This document shows, piece after piece, positions 1 to 6,911 of a stretch of 8,453 nt of DNA; within the stretch, counting starts at the first letter, position 1; each line of letters begins with the position of its first letter. A model generated the notes under the pieces. It ran no database searches. It was not told the origin of the DNA and saw only the letters and a list, made by a program, of their open reading frames with translations. The DNA lies in NCBI GenBank assembly GCA_017610525.1, contig JAFCBW010000044.1, forward strand, positions 1 through 8,453, read 5' to 3'. Origin of the DNA: Candidatus Nanohalarchaeota archaeon. GTDB taxonomy: Archaea; EX4484-52; B79-G9. Both the position numbers and the translations under genes were made by a program.

Positions 1-2
1 CT

Positions 3-1622
3 TCACGACCCATCAGAAAGCGCATCAACAATCTCATCAATCTTCTCAAGCCTAACAGAAATCTCATCCCTATACTTCCTATACTCCTCAATCAACTCAT
101 CCCTACTCGACGCAGGTCCTGTAGAATCATCACCACCAACATCATCCTCTGCCTTCATAATCGTAACCTTCTCAGTATCCGCATCAACAAACCCTACAGC
201 AACAAGCTTCATACCCGCATACTCTCCGCCGGTATAAAGAATAGGCACAACCCACGTATCCTTGCCATTGTACGGGTAAAGAAGCGGCTGCATAGCCCTC
301 CATCCATCATAATTCGAAATCTTCGAGTTTACATAATTATTTGCGATAGTCGGCCCGATAAAATTACTCTGTTTCTTATTAACAAAAATCGCCTTGCCTG
401 CATTATTGCCGTTAGCCCCGATCAGGTAATACCCTGAAAGCGCACTCTTCTCCTGTCCTCCGGCCGGCTCCACACTAACAAACCAATACACATCATTCTC
501 AATATTAATCAGGTACGGCTCAGTACCATAAGGGATCTCATCAATATCCTTCTTAAACACAAAAGCATTAACAACTCCTCCTTTAAACAGCGAATACACA
601 GAAACCCTCCACGAAGCCACTTCCTGCGGATAAACTTTCCACTTGCCGAGCCATTCAGGAATATCCTCTGCTGCATAAATCACAGTGTCCCCCGTACCTG
701 CATTCACCGTCGCCACACCATCATAAGTCATGGCAATCCCATAATAATTCCTCATCAACGGAACCAGCCACAAATATTCGCCATTCCTCTCAATCAGAAG
801 CGCATCACCATACTCATGCGAAGGGTCCTTCAGCCACACCTGCGTGTAGACATTAAATATCAGCGGCCTTTCCTCAGTATACACAAGCTCCTTCTCAAAA
901 AAATCAACAGACGGGTTCAGCGTACCCCCTGCATAACCATCAATAAACCCCGGGGAAGTCCTCGAAAGGCCAATGATGATATTATCCGGCTCAAGCACCG
1001 AAATCCACTTCAGCCTCATCTCAACCGGGTCATAATAAATATCCTTATCACCGACATGAGAATCCGACTGTGTATTCTTGGTCCTCGAAAGCGCCCCTGC
1101 AAGAACCGGCGGCACAACCCTCAAATTATTAAACTCCGTAGAATAATCAATCTTATCAGTCAACTCTGCATTCGCAAGCCCGCTAATCGGTACCCCGATC
1201 CACGCCTTCCCAAACGCCATAACAACAAAATAAAATATAAAAAACATCACAATAAAAACATTGAACATCTTCTCAAACTTCTTCTCAACAGTAATTTTCC
1301 GTATATGCTTCACACTCATATATCCCCCAAGCAGCAAAGTAACAACAAGGAACGGCAAGACACTCATAAACACAGTAAAAAACGACTTCACCATATACGA
1401 AAACAAGACAAGGAAAAGCGCAACCATCGTAACAATCCTCGCCATCCCCTGCCTGCGCTTCCCAAACAAAATCTTAAACACAGGCACAACAAGAATAAAA
1501 GAAACAATAAAACTACACACTATTACCGAAATAAGTCCAATCATACACCAATATAAGACCTGAATCTTTTTATAGTTCACGATTTGCCTTATCCGCCATT
1601 TCAACACTATCGCTTTCTGCAT
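3..1622 (-). CDS. Polytopic membrane protein with large extracytoplasmic domain, unknown function
   Basis: I do not recognise this family. Counting from the ATG at 1622 (539 aa), the protein starts with a short basic stretch, then has hydrophobic segments at about residues 23-53, 62-77, 81-101 and 119-138. A hydrophilic region of about 350 residues follows, rich in Tyr, Trp and Gly and probably beta-rich, most likely outside the membrane. The last 35 residues are charged and look like a short coiled coil. The gene is complete, with TGA at 3-5. An in-frame GTG at 1652 would add 10 residues, but it has no ribosome binding site. The ATG has a weak AGG six bases upstream, so I prefer it. The gene diverges from the ACT-domain gene across a shared promoter region. 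The coding strand is unusually rich in T and G. Topology suggests an envelope or sensing role, but nothing in the sequence defines a function. Confidence 0.8.
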   Translation of the reverse strand: MQKAIVLKWRIRQIVNYKKIQVLYWCMIGLISVIVCSFIVSFILVVPVFKILFGKRRQGMARIVTMVALFLVLFSYMVKSFFTVFMSVLPFLVVTLLLGGYMSVKHIRKITVEKKFEKMFNVFIVMFFIFYFVVMAFGKAWIGVPISGLANAELTDKIDYSTEFNNLRVVPPVLAGALSRTKNTQSDSHVGDKDIYYDPVEMRLKWISVLEPDNIIIGLSRTSPGFIDGYAGGTLNPSVDFFEKELVYTEERPLIFNVYTQVWLKDPSHEYGDALLIERNGEYLWLVPLMRNYYGIAMTYDGVATVNAGTGDTVIYAAEDIPEWLGKWKVYPQEVASWRVSVYSLFKGGVVNAFVFKKDIDEIPYGTEPYLINIENDVYWFVSVEPAGGQEKSALSGYYLIGANGNNAGKAIFVNKKQSNFIGPTIANNYVNSKISNYDGWRAMQPLLYPYNGKDTWVVPILYTGGEYAGMKLVAVGFVDADTEKVTIMKAEDDVGGDDSTGPASSRDELIEEYRKYRDEISVRLEKIDEIVDALSDGS

Positions 1623-1801
1623 GTTATGCCTGTTTTCTGCCTGATCAAACACAGCACATTTATGTCCGTCAACACACCCGATGTCTGCTTATGCTCTCTT
1701 AAGGCAATATCGCAGCTTAAACATATAAACTTTTAGATACATTCATAATAAAACAGCGCACATTTGTCCTATTTAGAACAATCAAACCAAAAGGTGAAAA
1801 A
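1623..1801. promoter_or_regulatory. Divergent intergenic promoter region
   Basis: This 179-bp AT-rich gap separates two divergent genes. On the minus strand a TATA-like TTATAT box at about 1723-1728 would start transcription near 1700 for the membrane protein gene. On the plus strand AT-rich stretches around 1731-1752 could serve the ACT-domain gene, with a start near 1775. The boxes are assigned by composition and spacing only. No palindromic operator was obvious. Confidence 0.4.
1792..1797 (+). promoter_or_regulatory. Ribosome binding site of the ACT-domain gene
   Basis: AGGTGA lies four bases upstream of the ATG at 1802 and matches the archaeal Shine-Dalgarno consensus. It fixes the start codon of the downstream gene. 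Confidence 0.7.
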
Positions 1802-2392
1802 ATGCCGACAATAGCAGAACAGGTCTGGATCTACATCAAGAAAAAACCCTACGTACAGGAAGCGATAGAGCAGGAAATTGTAAACTTCAGCGCACTTGCA
1901 AGAAAAATCGCAGGCGAAACAGACAGTGCACACTTCGACGCAGTAAAAGCTGCACTGATGCGATCGCAAACAAGACTAATAAAAAACCGCAAAAGACAGG
2001 AAAAAGAAGCAATCCGCATCTTAAACAAATCCACATTCAACATCACAAACAAAGTCTCCCTGATCCACAGCACCCGCAGCTTAACCCTCGCAGAACCAAT
2101 TGCAATCTCAAAAACCCCAAGCGGATACATCTACATAATCACAGAAAAAAACGCAGAAAAATTGAAAAATCAGGCACTCGACATCATGCATGGTTTAAGC
2201 ATAATCTGCATCACAAATCCCTTAGAGATTGAAACAACCCCCGGAATCGCATCATTTCTCTTTTCATCCCTGGCATCTGAAAACATAAACATCCAGCACA
2301 TAATAGACTGCCGTGAAGACACATTTCTGGTGATAAGCGAGCATGATGCCCCCCTCGCATTCAGCGTATTGGCAGAGAAAATGAGATTATAG
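1802..2392 (+). CDS. ACT-domain protein with N-terminal helical (HTH-like) region
   Basis: This 196-aa soluble protein has two parts. Residues 1-75 are helical and basic, with a pattern (VWIYIKKKPYVQEAI, then VNFSALARKI) that suggests a winged-helix or HTH-like region, followed by a lysine/arginine-rich helix. Residues about 133-192 resemble an ACT domain: a PGIASFLFSSLA helix preceded by a strand, then NINIQHI and TFLVISE, as in the regulatory domains of aspartate kinases. ACT domains usually bind amino acids, so an amino-acid-responsive regulator is a reasonable inference, but no enzyme domain is attached and DNA binding is unproven. An AGGTGA site four bases upstream supports the start. 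It converges on the DUF4013-like gene with a 46-bp gap and diverges from the membrane protein gene. I believe such proteins are widespread in archaea and mostly uncharacterised. Confidence 0.8.
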   Translation: MPTIAEQVWIYIKKKPYVQEAIEQEIVNFSALARKIAGETDSAHFDAVKAALMRSQTRLIKNRKRQEKEAIRILNKSTFNITNKVSLIHSTRSLTLAEPIAISKTPSGYIYIITEKNAEKLKNQALDIMHGLSIICITNPLEIETTPGIASFLFSSLASENINIQHIIDCREDTFLVISEHDAPLAFSVLAEKMRL

Positions 2393-2401
2393 CCCATGAA
2401 T

Positions 2402-2436
2402 AAAAAAAGAAAAAAAAGGCGCAAAAATGATGCGCC
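2402..2436 (-). terminator. Hairpin plus U-tract terminator of the DUF4013-like gene
   Basis: Read on the minus strand, just after the stop codon at 2439, a 6-bp GC-rich stem (GGCGCA at 2436-2431 pairing with TGCGCC at 2423-2418) with a 7-nt loop is followed by eight T residues, one C and seven more T residues. This is a textbook intrinsic-type terminator; in archaea the U-tract is likely the main signal. On the plus strand the tract is poly-A, so it does not serve the converging ACT-domain gene in the same way. Confidence 0.8.
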
Positions 2437-2438
2437 AT

Positions 2439-3062
2439 CTACCTCTTAGCATAGACTCCGGCAAACACAGTCATCGCAGTTAACCCTACAATATACCCCC
2501 CAATTGCGATCCCGACATAAGGGACCATCATAGATAGATACATGATCGCAGTTCCATATACAAGCATCACAATCCATGCGACACCATGGTCTGCTGTAAC
2601 CGACTTTTTAAATACATTTTTAACAGCAAAAGCAGCGGAAAAATCACCCTTATCTATATAGTGCATAACCGCCATTGGCGCCATAAACATCGCAGAGGCC
2701 AGAAGCAAAAGCGTAACCGCCATCCTGATTGTGCCGCCTGCAAGAGCCATAGGCATATTCACTGCTGCTCCGCCTGCAATCAATCCAAAAACCATCGCAC
2801 CGAAGCCCGCAAAAAGAAGACGCAATCCCGTGAGTGAATAAATTAAAACAATACTGGTCGCAAGAAGTCCTGTCATAAACAAATCTCCCCACTCTTTCCA
2901 TTCAGGCAGATCATTCTTTTTCTTCATTGTCTTTTTTGCAGCTTTCATAATATAGCCGGTAACAATGAAATTGACAATAGGAACAACATTCAGGACACAC
3001 CCGATAGCCAGTTTTTTAATATCCTGCCCCGGCCTTTTAATCGCCGCCTCATAATCAGTCAT
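2439..3062 (-). CDS. DUF4013-family-like integral membrane protein
   Basis: This 207-aa protein is almost entirely hydrophobic, with membrane segments at about residues 18-38, 61-82, 84-100, 108-133, 160-180 and 181-203. After the first segment comes a basic stretch (KAAKKTMKKKNDLPEW) leading into EWGDLFMTGL. The LPEWxxWGDLFxxG signature is what I associate with DUF4013, a membrane family common in methanogens and haloarchaea with no assigned role. The start is chosen at 3062 because GGAGGTG lies six bases upstream; the ATG at 3077 overlaps that site and is unlikely to be used. A TATA-like box at 3096-3103 precedes it, and a hairpin/U-tract terminator follows within a few bases, so it is a single-gene unit. 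It diverges from the CDC48 gene. Function cannot be inferred from context. Confidence 0.82.
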   Translation of the reverse strand: MTDYEAAIKRPGQDIKKLAIGCVLNVVPIVNFIVTGYIMKAAKKTMKKKNDLPEWKEWGDLFMTGLLATSIVLIYSLTGLRLLFAGFGAMVFGLIAGGAAVNMPMALAGGTIRMAVTLLLLASAMFMAPMAVMHYIDKGDFSAAFAVKNVFKKSVTADHGVAWIVMLVYGTAIMYLSMMVPYVGIAIGGYIVGLTAMTVFAGVYAKR

Positions 3063-3068
3063 CCACAA

Positions 3069-3075
3069 CACCTCC
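3069..3075 (-). promoter_or_regulatory. Strong ribosome binding site deciding the start at 3062
   Basis: On the minus strand GGAGGTG is followed by six bases and then ATG at 3062. The in-frame ATG at 3077 overlaps this site by one base or more, so initiation there would leave it unused. Confidence 0.75.
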
Positions 3076-3095
3076 ATAATCCCTCTTGAGAATGT

Positions 3096-3103
3096 ATTTT
3101 ATA
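3096..3103 (-). promoter_or_regulatory. TATA box of the DUF4013-like gene
   Basis: The minus strand reads TATAAAAT at 3103-3096, preceded by GACCGG. A start about 25 nt downstream would fall near 3073-3078, giving a short leader that just includes the ribosome binding site. Confidence 0.5.
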
Positions 3104-3190
3104 CCGGTCAATACATATATTCTATAATAGATATTATTCTAGTTAACACCTCATCAGGAACAAAATCCTATCGGCAAACCGCAAATAAAA

Positions 3191-3241
3191 CCTTTTTAAA
3201 TTTTGCACAATTCATAATTACACAGAACACAATAATATAAA
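3191..3241 (+). promoter_or_regulatory. Candidate promoter(s) of the CDC48/VAT gene
   Basis: Two TATA-like boxes lie ahead of the CDC48 gene: TTTTTAAA at 3193-3200, preceded by AAAACC, which would start transcription near 3222, and AATATAAA at 3234-3241, which would start near 3263. No clear Shine-Dalgarno site precedes the ATG at 3282, so a short-leader transcript is plausible. Which box is used cannot be told from sequence. Confidence 0.45.
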
Positions 3242-3281
3242 GAAAAAAGAACAAATCACAATAACCAGACATTATAACACA

Positions 3282-5555
3282 ATGATTAATACGGGGTTGA
3301 TAAAATTGTCCATAAAAAAAGAAATTCAGCTAAAAGTCGGGGAAATCCCCTCCAATGCCCAGTCAGACATAGGCATCGGAATTGTGCGCTTTGACACACG
3401 TCTCATGAACGAGCTTGACATCCGTGAGGGAGACATAGTAGATGTCGAAGGCAAACGAAAGACCGGTGCAATAGCGCTGCGCCCATATCCTGCAGACGTA
3501 TCCCTGAACATCGTGCGCATGGACGGGTACATGAGAAGAAATGCAGGCACCTCAATAGGTGAAAAAGTAACAATCAAGCCTGCCCAAATCATGGAAGCAA
3601 AAAAAATAACTTTAGCTCCCGCAGAAAAAGGAGTCATTATGCAGGTCCCCGCAGAGCACGTAAAGCGCGCACTACTCGGGAGAATCGCCACAAAAGGAGA
3701 CATAATCGCGCCAATAACAAGAAGGCAGAGAATGCCCTTCGGTGACATGTTTGACATGGAAGACATGTTCTCACTTGGCTTCGGCGAAACAAAATTTATG
3801 GTAGTCAACACAACCCCTAAAGCCATCACCAAGATAACCGACATGACTAACGTCGAAATACTGCCACAGGCCGTAGAAGTCAAAGAAGAGGCAAAACTCC
3901 CTGTAATAACATACGAAGACGTAGGCGGTCTGCGCCAGGAAGTAAAAAAAGTAAGAGAGATGATAGAGCTTCCACTGAGACACCCCGAGCTATTCGAGCG
4001 CCTCGGTGTAGAGCCCCCTAAAGGCATCCTCCTCTTCGGTCCCCCCGGCACAGGAAAAACACTCCTTGCAAGAGTCGTCGCAAACGAGGCAGGCGTAAAC
4101 TTCATAGCCCTCAACGGTCCTGAAGTGACCTCAAAATGGTACGGCGAATCAGAAAAAAAGATACGCGAACTCTTCAAAAACGCAGAAGAAAACGCCCCCA
4201 CAATAATATTTATCGACGAGATAGATGCACTGGCACCCAAAAGAGAAGAAGTCACAGGAGAGGTAGAAAGAAGGATGGTCGCACAATTGCTGGCATCAAT
4301 GGACGGTCTTCAAAGCAGGGGGCAGGTAATGGTAATAGCCGCAACCAACCGCGAAAACGCCCTCGACCCTGCACTAAGAAGGCCCGGCAGGTTCGACCGC
4401 GAGATAGAGATAGGCGTCCCCGACAGGCAGGGCAGAAAAGAGATACTCCAGATACACACAAGAAACATGCCCCTTGACAAAGACGTCGCAATAAGCAAAA
4501 TCGCAGACACCACACATGGCTTCGTCGGCGCAGACCTATCCGCCCTATGCAAAGAAGCAGCAATGTCATCACTGCGAAGAATACTGCCTGACGTCAACCT
4601 GAAAGAAGACACAATAGAGCAGAAAATATTGGAATCCTTGGAAGTGACCATGGACGACTTCAAAAACGCCCGCAGATTCGTCGAACCCTCCGCAATGCGC
4701 GAAGTCCTCGTAGAAATACCGAAAATCGCATGGAATGACGTAGGCGGTCTTGAAGAAGTAAAACAGAACCTCAAAGAAATGGTCGAATGGCCCCTCAAAC
4801 ATCCGGAAGCATTCAAAAGAATGGGCATCAAATCCCCAAGAGGCATCCTTCTATACGGCGTTCCCGGCAACGGGAAGACACTTCTCGCAAAAGCAGTCGC
4901 AAACGAATCCGAAGCGAATTTCATAGCAATCAAGGGCCCCGAACTCTTCAGCAAATGGGTAGGCGAAAGCGAAAAGCACATAAGGGAAATGTTCAAACGA
5001 GCGCGGCAGGTCTCTCCTGCAATAATCTTCTTAGACGAGATAGATGCCCTTGCCCCAAAAAGAGGGCACACTGACTCCGGGGTAACAGACCGTGTAGTGA
5101 CCCAGATCCTTTCTGAAATGGACGGTCTCGAAGGCGTTGAAGGGATAGTCATAATCGGCGCCACCAACCGCCCGGATGTAATAGACCCCGCGTTGCTTCG
5201 CCACGGCCGCTTCGACCGCCACATCTACATCCCTATCCCCGACGAAAAATCACGCGAAAAAATATTCAAAGTACACACAAAAGACATGCCTCTCGCAAAA
5301 GATGCCTCACAAAAGACCCTCGTAAAAAAGACCGATGGATACGTTGGCGCAGACATAGAAAGCCTCTGCAAAGAAGCAGCACTCCTTGCCCTCAGAGAAA
5401 ATATCAATGCAAAAGAAGTAACAATGAAACACTTTGAAGAGGCACTAAAACTGGTCAAGCCAAGCATCTCGAAAACAGACGTGGAAAAATTCAAAAAGAA
5501 AGCAGACGAAACAAAACTCCACCCTGAAACAGATGAATTCGGATATGTGGGATAA
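3282..5555 (+). CDS. cdc48: CDC48/VAT-type AAA+ ATPase (archaeal p97 homologue)
   Basis: This cytoplasmic hexameric unfoldase uses ATP to thread proteins through its pore, probably feeding the proteasome. It is 757 aa, the usual archaeal length. The order is N-domain double-psi barrel (about 10-92), second N-subdomain (105-180), D1 (205-470) and D2 (477-735). D1 has Walker A GPPGTGKT (253-260), Walker B IIFIDE (308-313), pore KWYG (285-288), sensor Asn356 and arginine fingers R370/R373. D2 has a variant Walker A GVPGNGKT (526-533), Walker B IIFLDE (581-586), pore KWVG (558-561), sensor Asn629 and arginines R643/R646. All catalytic residues are present, so both rings should hydrolyse ATP. The C-terminus ends FGYVG, with no tyrosine in the penultimate position expected of a strict HbYX proteasome-docking motif. 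A TTG at 3306 is an alternative start. The gene stands alone with its own promoter region. Confidence 0.97.
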   Translation: MINTGLIKLSIKKEIQLKVGEIPSNAQSDIGIGIVRFDTRLMNELDIREGDIVDVEGKRKTGAIALRPYPADVSLNIVRMDGYMRRNAGTSIGEKVTIKPAQIMEAKKITLAPAEKGVIMQVPAEHVKRALLGRIATKGDIIAPITRRQRMPFGDMFDMEDMFSLGFGETKFMVVNTTPKAITKITDMTNVEILPQAVEVKEEAKLPVITYEDVGGLRQEVKKVREMIELPLRHPELFERLGVEPPKGILLFGPPGTGKTLLARVVANEAGVNFIALNGPEVTSKWYGESEKKIRELFKNAEENAPTIIFIDEIDALAPKREEVTGEVERRMVAQLLASMDGLQSRGQVMVIAATNRENALDPALRRPGRFDREIEIGVPDRQGRKEILQIHTRNMPLDKDVAISKIADTTHGFVGADLSALCKEAAMSSLRRILPDVNLKEDTIEQKILESLEVTMDDFKNARRFVEPSAMREVLVEIPKIAWNDVGGLEEVKQNLKEMVEWPLKHPEAFKRMGIKSPRGILLYGVPGNGKTLLAKAVANESEANFIAIKGPELFSKWVGESEKHIREMFKRARQVSPAIIFLDEIDALAPKRGHTDSGVTDRVVTQILSEMDGLEGVEGIVIIGATNRPDVIDPALLRHGRFDRHIYIPIPDEKSREKIFKVHTKDMPLAKDASQKTLVKKTDGYVGADIESLCKEAALLALRENINAKEVTMKHFEEALKLVKPSISKTDVEKFKKKADETKLHPETDEFGYVG

Positions 5556-5743
5556 AAATCGGGTGCCGTCCAACATTTGACTTAAGCCAGTAAGTTAGCC
5601 ATCCAGCCCATAAGTATTCCGTTACTTTCTGTAGCTTACTGCTTATCAGCTTTTTAGCATTCAATTAACTCCTCTGAGTTAGTGTCTGCTTTATGCCCTC
5701 CACCAACTGAAAAAGTAATATTCCAGTCATCAAATTCATGGCT
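5556..5743. other. Convergent intergenic spacer with a weak stem-loop
   Basis: This 188-bp gap lies between the convergent CDC48 and acylphosphatase-like genes. The segment 5588-5597 (CAGTAAGTTA) can pair with 5632-5641 in ten positions, including one G-T wobble, across a loop of about 34 nt. Five T residues follow at 5652-5656, so this may act as a plus-strand terminator for the CDC48 gene. The large loop makes that weak. No gene is supported. Confidence 0.35.
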
Positions 5744-6385
5744 CTATTTCTTCCCAGCGACTTTGAGAACTGCGCCAATAAGCTTTTCCATAGACTTTCT
5801 TGATTCTACTCTCTCCTCTCTCATTTCACTGAAGATTTTACTCCTGTTTTGCGCAATCATCCCATACTTTTTATCAACTACATCAAACCTGTTAATAGTG
5901 TCCTGATGGAATGATTTTAGATTAACAGATAAATCATTATGAATCAAGTCCAGTTTCCCAGACATATGATCTTGTTTATCCAGCATCTGGCTTTGCTTAT
6001 CTGACAAATCCCTGAATCCTTTTTTATTCTCTTCTACACCATACTTCGTGAGTTCAATAAGCGTTTTAAAATGTCCTATTGCCTCGTCTATCCTCTCATC
6101 AGTTTCCTTTGGCTTAACAATTTTCCTGAAATCATTATAAACTTTATCTGTAACAAGCGGCTCAACAGAAACCTCATCTACTCTAATCAGGGTATTTTTG
6201 ATATTGATTATTTCTGCAAACTTTTTTATCCGGATATCTTCTTGCTGAGCAATAATCTTAACAGATCCGTCTTCAAGGTTCTTAACTTCACCCTTGATAC
6301 CTAAGCTATTGGCAATCTCAAAAACTTTTTTCCTGTAGCCAACCTTATGGACATTTCCCTTAACAGTAATTGTTATTGTTTTCAT
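5744..6385 (-). CDS. Acylphosphatase-domain protein with C-terminal coiled-coil tail
   Basis: Residues 1-78 form an acylphosphatase-like domain. GNVHKVGYR (10-18) matches the phosphate-binding loop usually written GxVQGVxxR and supplies the arginine R18; GEVKNLEDGSV (32-42) supplies the asparagine N36. Both catalytic residues of acyl-phosphate hydrolysis are therefore kept, although the second loop glycine is lysine. Classical acylphosphatases are about 90-100 aa; this one is 213 aa. Residues about 95-205 are charged and look helical, with heptad-like spacing (for example DLSDKQSQMLDKQD), consistent with a long coiled coil that may oligomerise the protein or bind a partner. The protein looks soluble, with no signal peptide. 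A TATA-like box lies about 25 nt upstream of the ATG, so the message may be nearly leaderless. The gene lies in DNA compositionally unlike the CDC48 side. The domain call is strong; the substrate is unknown. Confidence 0.82.
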   Translation of the reverse strand: MKTITITVKGNVHKVGYRKKVFEIANSLGIKGEVKNLEDGSVKIIAQQEDIRIKKFAEIINIKNTLIRVDEVSVEPLVTDKVYNDFRKIVKPKETDERIDEAIGHFKTLIELTKYGVEENKKGFRDLSDKQSQMLDKQDHMSGKLDLIHNDLSVNLKSFHQDTINRFDVVDKKYGMIAQNRSKIFSEMREERVESRKSMEKLIGAVLKVAGKK

Positions 6386-6406
6386 AATATCTCTATATAT
6401 GTTTTA

Positions 6407-6416
6407 TATTTATAAA
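6407..6416 (-). promoter_or_regulatory. TATA box of the acylphosphatase-like gene
   Basis: The minus strand reads TTTATAAATA here, about 22-31 nt before the ATG at 6385. The predicted start lies almost on the ATG, and there is no clear Shine-Dalgarno site, so the message may be leaderless. Confidence 0.5.
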
Positions 6417-6766
6417 ACTGGTTTTCATTCAACACACACAGAGCATACTGTTTTTAGGTAATTGGTTTAAAACGTGTGGTAATTCAACGTCACTCGATTT
6501 ATAAGGTTATTTTTTGTGAAAATCTGCAAAATCATTATATTATGATTTTTATTTGAAGTGGCAATAGCTGTCGATTTTACGAATCTGTGAGGAAATACTA
6601 CTCTCAAAACTGGCTGGATATTGGTCTGAAAACCGATATGCTGCAAAGCACCACCCAATTTAAACCAAGTACGTTTTTAGCTTACAGGCATATAGCTTAC
6701 AAAGCTTTCAAGCTTGTATTAGGCGCAAAATAGAATTCTAAACACTACTTTATGTATTAAACTTCC
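6417..6766. other. Gene-poor AT-rich spacer with a possible decayed reading frame
   Basis: No convincing gene is visible in these 350 bases. A plus-strand frame is open from 6557 to the TAG at 6731-6733 (58 codons). It contains only a GTG at 6587 as a plausible start, with no ribosome binding site, and its translation (for example YYSQNWLDIGL) is protein-like but unrecognised. It could be the tail of a decayed gene. A perfect palindrome sits at 6528-6549. Nothing else was recognised. Confidence 0.3.
6528..6549. repeat. Perfect 8-bp inverted repeat
   Basis: AAAATCAT at 6528-6535 and ATGATTTT at 6542-6549 form a perfect inverted repeat around a 6-nt AT loop, followed on the plus strand by more T residues. 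It could be a regulator-binding palindrome or a weak terminator-like hairpin. The low sequence complexity means chance is possible. Confidence 0.4.
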
Positions 6767-6777
6767 ATATATTTAAA
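6767..6777 (+). promoter_or_regulatory. TATA-like box ahead of the plus-strand hairpin region
   Basis: ATATATTTAAA lies on the plus strand. A start about 26 nt downstream of its centre would fall near 6797, directly at the first pairing segment of the structured region that follows. The agreement in spacing is the main support. Confidence 0.4.
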
Positions 6778-6797
6778 GTTTCCTGCCATCTTTTTCA

Positions 6798-6906
6798 CTT
6801 ACCCCGTGTAGAACCTTATAGATTTCTCTACACGAAACCGCTGGGTGAGGGTCATAGCCTCTCATCCTGCGGCCAATACTCATGTTATGGAGGGAACTAA
6901 AACATG
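6798..6906 (+). ncRNA. Candidate structured RNA / inverted IS leader with two hairpins
   Basis: Two strong stem-loops lie side by side. Hairpin 1 pairs CGTGTAGA (6805-6812) perfectly with TCTACACG (6827-6834) around 14 nt. Hairpin 2 pairs 6838-6851 with 6858-6872: 13 pairs, one of them a G-U wobble on the plus strand, with one mismatch and one bulge around the 6-nt loop TCATAG. The wobble would be an A-C mismatch on the minus strand, which favours plus-strand transcription. A TATA-like box sits at the right distance upstream. After hairpin 2 comes GGAGGG (6889-6894) and an ATG (6904), resembling the transposase leader. It may be the 5' RNA-plus-leader of a truncated IS110-like element, or the structured 3' end of the element on the other strand. 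Confidence 0.45.
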
Positions 6907-6907
6907 A
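6882..6907 (+). repeat. Inverted repeat copy of the transposase leader (downstream arm)
   Basis: ATGTTATGGAGGG (6882-6894) is identical to the minus-strand sequence at 8251-8239, and AAACATGA (6900-6907) is identical to minus-strand 8235-8228. The copies differ only by a small gap between the two blocks. They flank the transposase gene in opposite orientation. Confidence 0.7.
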
Positions 6908-6911
6908 ATGC

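Noticed and set aside
816..1556. Plus-strand open frame opposite the membrane protein gene
   Set aside because: Its translation is extremely rich in Arg, Lys, His and Asn, which reflects the A/C-rich strand rather than a real protein.
3326..4255. Long minus-strand open frame (309 codons) opposite the CDC48 gene
   Set aside because: It is antisense to the highly conserved N-domain and D1 and gives a serine/proline-rich translation with no motifs, a typical shadow of a strongly coding strand. The 304-codon frame at 4310-5224 is the same case.
5560..5660. Minus-strand open frame running toward the CDC48 gene (LISSKLQKVTEYLW-like)
   Set aside because: It has only a TTG start, lacks a ribosome binding site and runs straight into CDC48 antisense sequence, so there is no support for a gene.
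6386..6911. CRISPR array or tRNA in the gene-poor spacer
   Set aside because: No regularly spaced direct repeats and no cloverleaf with a T-arm consensus were found.
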